Assembly: GCA_963700305.1 (NCBI GenBank)
Contig: CAVOXB010000027.1
Location: 124,001-188,000, forward strand
From: Desulfomonile sp963700305
Lineage (GTDB): Bacteria; Desulfobacterota; Desulfomonilia; Desulfomonilales; Desulfomonilaceae
Length of the DNA: 64,000 nt
Direction: 5' to 3'
A program made the position numbers and the translations under genes. Within the stretch, counting starts at the first letter, position 1. Each line of letters starts with the position of its first letter. The notes beneath the pieces were generated by a model. It saw nothing but the letters and a program-made list of their open reading frames with translations, made no database searches and was not told where the DNA came from. Positions 8,181 to 15,982 of this stretch are shown in pieces.

Positions 8181-9461
8181 TTACGCTTTAAAAGAAGGCT
8201 GACCTGTAGCCTCCAACACGCTGCCCCACAGTTTTCCGTTCAGATCCACTTGCTTTCTGCCTGTTACCACAAGATCGATGGGAATGTAAACATACTCGTC
8301 GTTCCATAAGCCGACGACCATGTTAGTCCTGCCCGCCATTCCCGCATGGACCGCATTGGCTGCCAGGAACGTGCAGAATATTGCGTCACCGGCGGTCGCT
8401 TCGACAGACCTGATGGTGTAGCTGGGGTCTATATACTTGAGATTCAACTCAATTCCTCTGTCCTTGAAATGGTTACTGATAGTATCTTTCAGAAAGATCC
8501 CGATATCGCCTAATTTTGGATTTCCCGACTCGTCGGTTCCATCTCCGGAACAGTATTTTTGCCCAGCTCCTTCGGCAACTACTATCACAGCATGTTTTCT
8601 ATCCAGTATTCTTTTTTCAAGCTCTGCGAGAAATCCATGCGGACCTTCCAGATCAAACTCGGATTCCGGGATAAGCACGAAATTGGCATCGCGTTTTGCC
8701 AAGGCTGCACTGCAAGCTATGAATCCAGCCCTACGCCCCATCAATTTCACGAGCCCAATTCCGTTTGGCGCGCCTGTAGATTCCACGTGGGCCGCACCGA
8801 TTACTTCCGATGCTACTGCCACGGCAGTGTTGAAGCCAAAAGATCGGGACATAAAATTGATGTCATTATCAATGGTCTTCGGGATACCAATTACACTGAT
8901 TTTCGCCCCGCGATTGCGAATCTCCTCACAAATCTTTGAGGCTGCCCTGACCGTTCCATCTCCGCCGATCGTAAAGAGGATCCCCACATTCATGCGCTCA
9001 AGGGCGTCTACTATTTCCTCTATATTTTGGGGGCCCCTTGAAGAGCCGAGAATCGTTCCGCCCAATTCAGCAATATCAGCTACTGTGGCAGGCGTGAGCT
9101 CCATGAGCGGGTGGCTGTATTTTGGGATGAATCCCTGGAACCCGTAGCGTATGCCCAGAACGTTTTGAACTCCATATGAATAATAAAGGGTCAACACGAT
9201 GGATCGGATCACGTTGTTCAAGCCCGGGCACAGTCCTCCCGCAGTCACCACCGCGCATTTAAGCTTGCTCGGGTCGAAATATATCTTTTCCCTGGGCCCG
9301 GCTTTCATCAGAGAAATAGGAGTCCTGCCTTCTCGAACCTGCCGCTCTACGTTTTCAACGGACAGATCGAAAAGGACACGCTCGTTGTCCGCTATAGCTT
9401 GCACGTATCGTAAAGGTGACTTTATCCTGGGTTCACCCAGGCACTCTATGGCAGTATTCAT
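8181..9461 (-). CDS. ATP-dependent 6-phosphofructokinase (long, plant/TP0108-like type)
   Basis: 426 residues. Family landmarks: TAGGLCPGLNNVIR near residue 73, the nucleotide-site GGDGT at about 166-170, and PKTIDNDI at about 194, with the catalytic Asp of TIDND. Glycine in GGDGT points to ATP as phosphate donor, while lysine in PKTIDND is shared with pyrophosphate enzymes and with the long ATP-type of plants and spirochaetes. It phosphorylates fructose 6-phosphate in glycolysis. Together with pyruvate phosphate dikinase at 26332 and a tal-pgi fusion at 53838 it gives this region several central sugar enzymes. Monocistronic. Donor preference is inferred from the motif, not proven. Confidence 0.88.
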   Translation of the reverse strand: MNTAIECLGEPRIKSPLRYVQAIADNERVLFDLSVENVERQVREGRTPISLMKAGPREKIYFDPSKLKCAVVTAGGLCPGLNNVIRSIVLTLYYSYGVQNVLGIRYGFQGFIPKYSHPLMELTPATVADIAELGGTILGSSRGPQNIEEIVDALERMNVGILFTIGGDGTVRAASKICEEIRNRGAKISVIGIPKTIDNDINFMSRSFGFNTAVAVASEVIGAAHVESTGAPNGIGLVKLMGRRAGFIACSAALAKRDANFVLIPESEFDLEGPHGFLAELEKRILDRKHAVIVVAEGAGQKYCSGDGTDESGNPKLGDIGIFLKDTISNHFKDRGIELNLKYIDPSYTIRSVEATAGDAIFCTFLAANAVHAGMAGRTNMVVGLWNDEYVYIPIDLVVTGRKQVDLNGKLWGSVLEATGQPSFKA

Positions 9462-9556
9462 TGATGAATCAGCTCCAAAGGCCTCATCTTAAGGTATAGA
9501 ATCGAAATCTTTACTATTTTATGACGCTTATAGCATGAAATGACTGAAAAAATCAA

Positions 9557-9588
9557 TAAAAAAAACTGATTAGGCATATCCAATCAGT
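9557..9588 (-). terminator. Rho-independent terminator of ychF (minus strand)
   Basis: On the minus strand ACTGATT ... AATCAGT (9582-9588 and 9565-9571) followed by an eight-base T tract (9557-9564). It lies between the ychF stop and the phosphofructokinase start. Confidence 0.78.
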
Positions 9589-9673
9589 CACGCCGGGGCA
9601 ATTTCGCTGGCAGGCCTGCCCCACATCTCCGGACTACTGTAACCATTACAAGGTACCAGAGTTCTTCAAAGAA

Positions 9674-10747
9674 TTAAACATTAAATCGGAAGAGTACAAT
9701 ATCGCCATCCTTCACATGGTAGTCGCGGCCCTCAAGCCGAACTTTTCCGGCCTTGTGCGCGGCGGCCATGGAGCCTGCTTCCTTGAAATCATCATATGCG
9801 ACTATCTCAGCACGTATGAAGCCTCTTTCCATGTCGGAATGCACCGTTCCGGCGGCTTTGAGTGCAGTCATGCCGTCCTGAAGCTGCCAGGACCGAACTT
9901 CAGGCTCTCCGGCCGTGAAAAAAACGATGAGCTTGAGAAGCTCAAAGGATTTCTTAATTATTCTTTCCTTTGCGCCTTCTTCGAGCTCAAGTTCAGCCAG
10001 GAATTCCTGAGCATCCTCGTCGCTTAATCTTGCTATTTCCGATTCAGCGTCTGCGTAGAGCCAATCCACAACTACGTAAGGCTGATCAGAGGCGAGGTGT
10101 TCCAATTCCATCCGAAGTTTTTGTATCTCGTCCCTGTTCTTGTTGTCTCCGGCATTGATGAGGACCATCTGCGGTTTGGCTGAAAGGAATGCGTATCCCT
10201 TGAGCTTTTCCGATTCCGACGCTGGCGGGAATATTCTGAGCGGCTTACCTTCTTCAAGTATTTTATACGCCTCCTGCAAAAGGCCCAGTTCTTCCACCAG
10301 GTCTTTCTTGCCTCTTTGAGCGTCTTTGGCAACTCTCTCCAGGCGTTTTTCCACGACTGCAAAGTCGGAGAAGATCATCTCGTCTTCCACCGCCTTATAT
10401 TCCTTAATCGGATCCGCAGTGCCCAGCGCGGCGGAATCAAAGAAACGCACGCAATCGACCAACGCGTCGGCTGTACGCAGAAGGGAAAGCCCTCTATCGC
10501 CGATAGAACGACCGGGTTTCGATTCGCCCGTAATACCGGGAATATCCATGTATTCCACTTGCACAGAGGTGATTTTCTTAGGCTTATGGTATTCAGCCAA
10601 GACATCCATTCGAATGTCCTGTACCTTTACGACGCCCAGCGAAGGGTCCTGATGACTTTTTCGTTCTCCGGATTCGATTCCACCGGTGAGCGCTCTGAAA
10701 ACAGTGGTTTTTCCGCTGCCCGGAAGTCCAATGATCCCCAGTTTCAA
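9674..10747 (-). CDS. ychF: Ribosome-associated P-loop ATPase/GTPase YchF
   Basis: 357 residues from a TTG start at 10747 with AGGA upstream. The P-loop GLPGSGKTTVFRAL is at residues 7-20, EYMDIPGI gives the switch II Asp, and the C-terminal 80 residues form the TGS-like domain typical of YchF (GFIRAEIVAYDDF ... GRDYHVKDGDIVLFRFNV). YchF belongs to the Obg group, prefers ATP, and binds ribosomes; it acts in translation and stress response. Close in length to the usual 363 residues. It lies downstream of a small hairpin and the sigma/anti-sigma operon but has its own terminator. Confidence 0.93.
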   Translation of the reverse strand: MKLGIIGLPGSGKTTVFRALTGGIESGERKSHQDPSLGVVKVQDIRMDVLAEYHKPKKITSVQVEYMDIPGITGESKPGRSIGDRGLSLLRTADALVDCVRFFDSAALGTADPIKEYKAVEDEMIFSDFAVVEKRLERVAKDAQRGKKDLVEELGLLQEAYKILEEGKPLRIFPPASESEKLKGYAFLSAKPQMVLINAGDNKNRDEIQKLRMELEHLASDQPYVVVDWLYADAESEIARLSDEDAQEFLAELELEEGAKERIIKKSFELLKLIVFFTAGEPEVRSWQLQDGMTALKAAGTVHSDMERGFIRAEIVAYDDFKEAGSMAAAHKAGKVRLEGRDYHVKDGDIVLFRFNV

Positions 10748-10831
10748 TTGAAAAATCCTTTCTTAACCAATGAGCATGGCCCGAACGACCGAACGATGAT
10801 GCCAGATCAAGTTGTTTTTGGGAAGGTGATT

Positions 10832-10854
10832 GCGGTGGCAAGATGTGCCACCGC
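10832..10854. repeat. Perfect nine-base-pair hairpin upstream of ychF
   Basis: GCGGTGGCA (10832-10840), five-base loop, TGCCACCGC (10846-10854). It lies between the terminator of the anti-sigma gene and the ychF start. There is no T tract on either side, so it may be a leader structure or a fragment of a dispersed repeat. Confidence 0.5.
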
Positions 10855-10865
10855 GAAAGGCTAGA

Positions 10866-10890
10866 CAAAGAAAAGCCGGCATATAGCCGG
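10866..10890 (-). terminator. Rho-independent terminator of the sigma/anti-sigma operon (minus strand)
   Basis: On the minus strand CCGGC-TATAT-GCCGG followed by CTTTTCTTT. The stems are 10876-10880 and 10886-10890. It starts about 10 bases beyond the anti-sigma stop. Confidence 0.72.
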
Positions 10891-10900
10891 TCTCAGATTT

Positions 10901-11764
10901 TCAATGCGAACTCACGAAGCGTATGTACAGCAGCACGTTGTTTCCCTCTTTCTGGGCGGGAGACAGGCGATTGTCTTCGGCCCCTACGCCGACCGCAACA
11001 GCCCCGTGCTTTATAAGTTCAGTAGTCAAATGGCCATACGAATCCGATGGTATAAGCACAGCTAGGACCACATCTCCCGGATTGCCATCTCTTTTCTCAA
11101 CCAGTCGTCCCTGAATACCCGGTAATATTTGCTTTAATGATTCCAACGCCTTGTCAACGCTCGGGCTCTCCACCGTGAGATTGTCTGCCCCTATCAGGTC
11201 GGCGATTGTGGGAAATTGTGGTCTGGATGTTTGTTCTGGATTTGATGGGAGGGCAGGTGGATTTGGGTGTCGCTGGATGGAATGGGGAGTCGCCGGGCCC
11301 GATTGAGTGTGCATGGCCACGACTTCCCCTTGAAGGCCTGGGGTACGGACCCCTGTACCCGCGGACGGCCCCTGGGTAGCGACGACTTGCGCCGCGGGCA
11401 CACCCGGCATGAACGGCGAATTGTAAACCACCAGCCCTATGACCGCGACTAGAAAAAGGGACGCGACTCCCACGGGTAGGGGCATGTAGGGGGAGTATGT
11501 GAAGAGGTTCCGAAAAAAATTTGCGAAAGGGCCAGGCGAAGGTTCGGAATAGATTCTTGAGTTGAGCTGGGTCACAAAATTCCCAGGTGGGGAAGCTGTC
11601 TCCAGGCTACCGAGAGCCTGAATCGTCAACGTATACCATTTGTATCTTTCTCGACATCCGGGGCAGTTGTAAAGATGTTCTCGAACAAGGTCTCCAATCT
11701 CACCATCCGCCTCATCATCGTGAAGTTTCCCAAATAGATCAGTGATTCGAGCGCATTCCTTCAT
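10901..11764 (-). CDS. Membrane-bound zinc-binding anti-sigma factor
   Basis: 287 residues. The N-terminal ZAS/zf-HC2 motif is visible as H30-x3-C34-x2-C37 (REHLYNCPGCRERY) with a further Cys at position 4. One transmembrane segment (GVASLFLVAVIGLVVYN) lies near residues 97-115, followed by a Pro/Thr/Gln-rich linker and a C-terminal globular domain (LTVESPSVDKALESLKQILP to the end) that would be outside the membrane. Such proteins sequester an ECF sigma factor until an envelope signal triggers release. It overlaps the sigma gene by four bases (ATGA), so the pair is translationally coupled. The C-terminal sensor domain is not one I can name. Confidence 0.87.
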   Translation of the reverse strand: MKECARITDLFGKLHDDEADGEIGDLVREHLYNCPGCRERYKWYTLTIQALGSLETASPPGNFVTQLNSRIYSEPSPGPFANFFRNLFTYSPYMPLPVGVASLFLVAVIGLVVYNSPFMPGVPAAQVVATQGPSAGTGVRTPGLQGEVVAMHTQSGPATPHSIQRHPNPPALPSNPEQTSRPQFPTIADLIGADNLTVESPSVDKALESLKQILPGIQGRLVEKRDGNPGDVVLAVLIPSDSYGHLTTELIKHGAVAVGVGAEDNRLSPAQKEGNNVLLYIRFVSSH

Positions 11765-12420
11765 GACAGGGCCTTCTTCAATTTTTCTTTTACGACCATT
11801 CTCGCTCTGTGTAAACGCGATTTAGTCGTTCCTTCCGGAAGATTGAGCATCTGGGCTATTTCATCATACGAAAAGCCCTCGATATCTCTCAGAATAACTA
11901 TTTCTTTGTGATCAGGGTCCAGGTCATCGATTGCGTCCTGCACAATCTTTTGAATTTGCTTTCCAGCTAACAAGGTTTCCGGATTGGTAGAGTAATCTGG
12001 AATTGCCTTCTGAGAGGACTCTCGGTCGTCATCGGTTTCCTGCTGACCTCTGCCCGCAAAGTATCCCCTTCTCTTCAAGTACTTGAACCGGTTTTTTCCT
12101 CGGTTCGTAGCAATCTGAAACAACCACGTGGAAAATTTTGCGTCTCCACGGAATTTTTTCAAATTTTGGTATGCGGCGGTAAATATTTCTTGTGCTAAAT
12201 CATTAGCCTCCTCGGCATCACCCACAAATCGATACGCGAGGTTATATATTTTCTTGTAGTACTTCTCCACAAGAATATCAAACGCCTCCCTGTTCCCCTT
12301 TACAGCCTGTCGAACGACATCTCTATCGTCGTCGCTCTCTTGGTTGAAAACCGAGAACAGGACCAAACTTACGATATTCAGACAAAGGCAGCTTAGAATT
12401 GTTTCAGGAAACGTAAACAC
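11761..12420 (-). CDS. ECF-type RNA polymerase sigma factor (RpoE-like)
   Basis: 219 residues as read from the ATG at 12420. Region sigma-2 is clear (NLAYRFVGDAEEANDLAQEI and KFSTWLFQIATNRGKNRF) and sigma-4 (LDPDHKEIVILRDIEGFSYD, EIAQMLNLPEGTTKSRLHRA) supplies the -35-recognising helix-turn-helix. The first 25 residues are unusually hydrophobic and Cys-rich for a sigma factor, so the true start may be a downstream GTG. The stop overlaps the anti-sigma start (ATGA). The pair should respond to an envelope signal; in related systems the sigma activates its own promoter, but no clear ECF-type promoter was identified upstream. Confidence 0.9.
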   Translation of the reverse strand: MFTFPETILSCLCLNIVSLVLFSVFNQESDDDRDVVRQAVKGNREAFDILVEKYYKKIYNLAYRFVGDAEEANDLAQEIFTAAYQNLKKFRGDAKFSTWLFQIATNRGKNRFKYLKRRGYFAGRGQQETDDDRESSQKAIPDYSTNPETLLAGKQIQKIVQDAIDDLDPDHKEIVILRDIEGFSYDEIAQMLNLPEGTTKSRLHRARMVVKEKLKKALS

Positions 12421-12775
12421 TTTAATAAATTTTTTCTCCGTGGAGAATGTTTAACGAAAATAAAGGTAAACTAAGCTCAAAGTCAAGGATTAACCGTGTG
12501 GTAAAGCCTGTTCCTGTTTTGCGCTCCCAAAGCCAGCTACATTAATAGGAACCGCGTATTGAGTAATTCTCGACTGCCTCCAGAGCAAGCGTTATTCCTC
12601 GCGAACGTTCCGTTCCATTTATATAAAGAATAAGGGAAGGGCCCTTACAGGGCTTGAATTCTATTGAGCAACAATGGTAAATCTTTATGATTGTGCTGTT
12701 CAAAGGCAAATTGCCCCGATCGCGGATTTCAGCAGCAGATCGATTGCAAAATCGGTTTTATTTTCGGAGGATTTC
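12421..12775. other. Intergenic region between the divergent sigma operon and dapL
   Basis: No coding signal. It must contain the promoters of the minus-strand sigma operon and the plus-strand dapL gene. AT-rich sequence lies next to the sigma start, and GGAGG (12766-12770) serves dapL. An ORF extending upstream from dapL into this region has no ribosome site and an uncharacteristic sequence. Confidence 0.4.
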
Positions 12776-13953
12776 ATGAACTTTTCCAGGCGGGTAATCG
12801 ATACCCCCCCCTATTTATTCCATCTTATTGACGAAAAACGAAAGTCCGTTCAGGCAAAGGGAATCGACGTGATTTCATTGGCGATTGGAGACCCGGATCG
12901 CCCCACCCCTGATTTCGTGCTCAAACTCATGGAAGAGGAAATGCGGGACCCGCGGAATCACGTTTATCCAAGCTACAAAGGGGAAACTGATTTCTGCGAG
13001 GGGGTGGCGAACTGGTTTTTGAATCGCTTCGGCGTAGAGCTCAACCCCTACCAGGAGATAATGGCCACCATCGGCACGAAGACGCGGTGTCTCACCTGCC
13101 TTTCGTGTTCCTGGACCCTGGGGACTCTGGGTTGGTTACTGACCCTGGTTATCCGGTTTACGAAGCTGCAATCGGTTTCGCTGGCGGCCATGTTGTACGC
13201 GTCCCTCTATTGGAGGAAAAGGGATTCTTGCCGGACCTGTCAGCCATAGACCCGGCTGCAGCTGACAAGGCCAGGATAATGTTCGTGAACTATCCGAACA
13301 ATCCGACGTCTGCGGTTGCGGAGGAAAGCTTTTTCGAAGAAATGGTAGTTTTTGCAAAGAAACACGATTTGGTGATCCTCGCGGACAACGCATATTCTGA
13401 GGTTTACTTCGAAGAAGAAGATCGCCCAATAAGCATAATGAAGATACCTGGCGCAAAAAAGCAGTCCATAGAGATCCACTCTTTTTCCAAGACCTTCAAC
13501 ATGACAGGGTGGCGAATCGGGTTCGTGGTCGGCGGAAAGCAACTCATAGATGCGTTTCTTACCCTGAAGTCAAATTTTGATTCCGGCGTGTTTATGGCGA
13601 TTCAAAGGGTTGCAGCGAGAGCTCTCGTCCATGCTGAAGCTCCAGCGTTCCATCGCGAACGGACCACGCTCTTCAAGGCGCGCCGCGACAAGATAGCGGC
13701 AGCGCTGACAGAAATGGACTATAAGTTCCAATTGCCGCGGGCCAGCTATTATTTTTGGGTGAGAATCCCGGATTCTTATAAATCTTCTGTGGCGTTCTGC
13801 GCGGACCTTCTGGAGGAGCAAGGTCTGGTAGTGACTCCCGGCGTAGGGTACGGCCCCAGCGGTGAGAAGTATTTCCGCATCTCAATGACGTCTCCGGACG
13901 AACGCATTGACGAGGGGATGAAACGGATTAGGCAGTTCCAGGGAACAAGGTAA
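12776..13953 (+). pseudogene. dapL: LL-diaminopimelate aminotransferase DapL, one frameshift
   Basis: The ATG at 12776 follows GGAGG. Frame one gives the DapL N-terminus (RRVIDTPPYLFHLIDEKRKS, ISLAIGDPDRPTPDFV) and then breaks at 13080-13083, where one G is missing: restoring AAGGACGCGG continues as KDAVSHLPFVFLDPGDSGLV in the next frame. The second part holds the fold-I PLP site (HSFSKTFNMTGWRIGFV with the Schiff-base Lys, NYPNNPTSA). The enzyme transaminates tetrahydrodipicolinate to LL-diaminopimelate for lysine and peptidoglycan synthesis, a one-step route found in plants, chlamydiae and many Desulfobacterota. As a normally essential gene with one homopolymer-like deletion, sequence error is more likely than real loss. 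Confidence 0.88.
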
Positions 13954-13977
13954 TACCTTTAGTCTTGGTTCACAGGC

Positions 13978-14026
13978 AGGCAGAGCCTGGGAACGAGAAA
14001 ATGTGGGGCAGGCTTTCCTGCCTGCC
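13978..14026. repeat. Two dispersed repeat fragments (families F and A) upstream of carA
   Basis: 13978-13997 reads AGGCAGAGCCTGGGAACGAG, the complement of a unit also at 38884-38903. 14003-14026 is GTGGGGCAGGCTTTCC followed by TGCCTGCC, a copy of the repeat found as inverted pairs at 26193-26261 and 47879-47945. They fill the gap between dapL and carA. Confidence 0.6.
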
Positions 14027-14063
14027 ATCGATATATACGGCTCAAGTCACGAAAGGACCGATT

Positions 14064-15173
14064 ATGAAAGCAACGCTTGTGCTGGCTGACGGCACAATTT
14101 TTCGCGGAAAGTCCATGGGCGCCCGCGGCGAAATCGTGGGTGAGGTGGTCTTTAATACAGCGATAACCGGTTATCAGGAAATTCTTACAGATCCGTCCTA
14201 TCGCGGCCAGATCGTCACAATGACTTATCCGCACATAGGCAACGTGGGTGTCAATTTCGAGGACAACGAGGCCGTGCAGCCGTATCTCGCGGGGTTCATC
14301 GTCAAAGAATATTGCCCACATCCCAGTAATTGGCGAAAAAATGTCGATCTGGAAGATTTGCTTCAGAAACACGGCATAGTCGGCATTCAAGAGATCGACA
14401 CAAGGAAGCTCACGCGCAACCTGAGGGAAACCGGAGCGAAAAAGGGGATTATCTCCACTGAAGATCACGATGCGCAAAGCCTTCTAAAGAAAGTGCGCGA
14501 ATATCCGGACATCGAAGGACTTGATCTGGTCGCTGAAGTCACCTGTAAAGAGCCTTACGATTGGGAAGAAGGCTCATGGCATTGGAACGCCGAAATTGAG
14601 AAACCTGAAGGGCACTTCAAGGTCGCTGTCTATGATTCGGGCGTAAAACAGAACATCCTGCGATTGCTCGTGGATGCGGGCGCAAAGGTGAGAGTGTTCC
14701 CCGCGTTCGCTGATAGTGATGACGTCCTGGCGTACAATCCGGACGGTATTTTTTTGTCAAACGGTCCTGGAGATCCGGAGACAGTCACTTACTTGATCGA
14801 GAACGTCCGAAAACTGATCGGCAAAAAGCCTATATTCGGAATATGCCTTGGACATCAGATCCTGGGATTAGCTTTAGGAGGCAAAACTTTCAAGCTGACC
14901 TTCGGCCATCACGGTGCAAATCATCCCGTCAAAAGGATTGAAACCGGCCACGTGGAGATAACCTCGCAAAACCACAATTTTGCAGTAGATCCTGAATCCA
15001 TACGCGCCGAATGCGAAATCACTCACGTGAATCTCAATGATCAGACCGTGGAAGGCATGGTTCACCGGAAGCACCCGATTTTTTCGATCCAGTACCATCC
15101 TGAGGCATCGCCTGGTCCGCATGATTCGAGGTATTTGTTCGAGAGATTCAGGAAATTAATTGAGGAATCCTGA
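14064..15173 (+). CDS. carA: Carbamoyl-phosphate synthase small subunit (glutaminase) CarA
   Basis: 369 residues from the ATG at 14064 (AAAGGA upstream); a longer reading from 13965 translates intergenic repeats. The N-terminal CPSase domain starts KATLVLADGTIFRGKSMGA and includes FNTAITGYQEILTDPSY; the C-terminal class I glutaminase domain has the nucleophile loop PIFGICLGHQILGLALGG and the His/Glu pair in IQYHPEASPGPHD. CarA hydrolyses glutamine and passes ammonia to CarB for arginine and pyrimidine synthesis. CarB is not in the window, so the subunits are unlinked or carB lies elsewhere. Length is normal. Confidence 0.95.
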   Translation: MKATLVLADGTIFRGKSMGARGEIVGEVVFNTAITGYQEILTDPSYRGQIVTMTYPHIGNVGVNFEDNEAVQPYLAGFIVKEYCPHPSNWRKNVDLEDLLQKHGIVGIQEIDTRKLTRNLRETGAKKGIISTEDHDAQSLLKKVREYPDIEGLDLVAEVTCKEPYDWEEGSWHWNAEIEKPEGHFKVAVYDSGVKQNILRLLVDAGAKVRVFPAFADSDDVLAYNPDGIFLSNGPGDPETVTYLIENVRKLIGKKPIFGICLGHQILGLALGGKTFKLTFGHHGANHPVKRIETGHVEITSQNHNFAVDPESIRAECEITHVNLNDQTVEGMVHRKHPIFSIQYHPEASPGPHDSRYLFERFRKLIEES

Positions 15174-15266
15174 GCCGGAAGGAGAATTCAAGATCGAGCA
15201 CAAAGAGATCGCTTTGTAGGGGCGCACCAGCGCGTGCGCCCTTATCTTGCCGGTTCCCCCATGAAA

Positions 15267-15575
15267 TTAAGAAAAATAGGCCATAAGTGCGCTGGCTACA
15301 GCTATCAATATCGCGAATATTCCAAATCCAATGGATAACCGCCTATCCCTGCCTTCCATGGACAGGCCTGAAAGCGCAGTCGTAATGCCACTGACCAGGA
15401 CCCAGACGCGGCCAATCCACTCTCCGGCCACAAGTCCCAGCAAATTCAGGAATCCGACTCCCAGCACAGCAAAAGCCGCTGTTACGCATATCAGAATCCA
15501 AAAAAATGTCATGCGCTTCTTAAAGGTCTCGACAACGGTTCCCATGGCAATTAGAGCCCCAAAGAACAAACTCAT
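15267..15575 (-). CDS. Small integral membrane protein, function unknown
   Basis: 102 residues when started at the ATG at 15575; further upstream the frame runs into intergenic repeats and should not be coding. Three hydrophobic helices are visible: LFFGALIAMGTVV, FFWILICVTAAFAVLGVGFL, and a C-terminal pair around VWVLVSGITTALSGL and GFGIFAILIAVASALMAYF. No family recognised. No good ribosome site precedes this ATG; MTFFWIL (about 80 residues) is an alternative start. Confidence 0.45.
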   Translation of the reverse strand: MSLFFGALIAMGTVVETFKKRMTFFWILICVTAAFAVLGVGFLNLLGLVAGEWIGRVWVLVSGITTALSGLSMEGRDRRLSIGFGIFAILIAVASALMAYFS

Positions 15576-15982
15576 GTAGCACCGAAATCGTCCATAATGG
15601 CTCCAGGCAACGCGTATCTTGTGAGGCAGTAGGATGCGGTGACCAACGGGAACCACATAGTTCGAGCTTACGTGCGGCACACCGATCCTCCGCCCTGGCA
15701 GGGCGGCCCCAACACTAGCCACGGGTGACGACCCGTGGACACAGACATGACTATGGCCTGAGTCAACGACCCTGAAAGGGTCGCCCAACAGGTAATGATT
15801 GCATGATGTTGTTGGTGGACCCTTCCAGGGTCCTTAATACAAAAGGTTTACTACGCCTTTTTCAGTGGGTTTACACCCACGGCTATTCACGGGGAGCCCC
15901 TTCGGGGCAAATAAAACCTGCCCCCTCATGACTGAATGGTTACATCAAGGCCGGCAAGTTGCCGGCCCTACCGAAGATCGCA
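15576..15982. other. Intergenic region packed with dispersed palindromic repeats
   Basis: No gene. It holds a chain of short repeats: a copy of the TAGGATGCGGTGACC family (15629-15665), hairpins CGCCCTGGCAGGGCGG (15691-15706) and ACGGGTGACGACCCGT (15721-15736), a GACCCTG...CAGGGTCC inverted repeat near 15770-15834, GTGGGTTTACACCCAC near 15865-15880, and the AAGGCCGGCAAGTTGCCGGC family at 15948-15967. These are typical intergenic mosaic elements and create false ORFs. Confidence 0.6.

Noticed and set aside
10316..10868. Open frames antisense or out of frame within ychF
   Set aside because: YchF is complete and motif-rich in its own frame; these are shadows.
13240..13885. Minus-strand frames across dapL
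   Set aside because: Antisense shadows of a recognisable aminotransferase.
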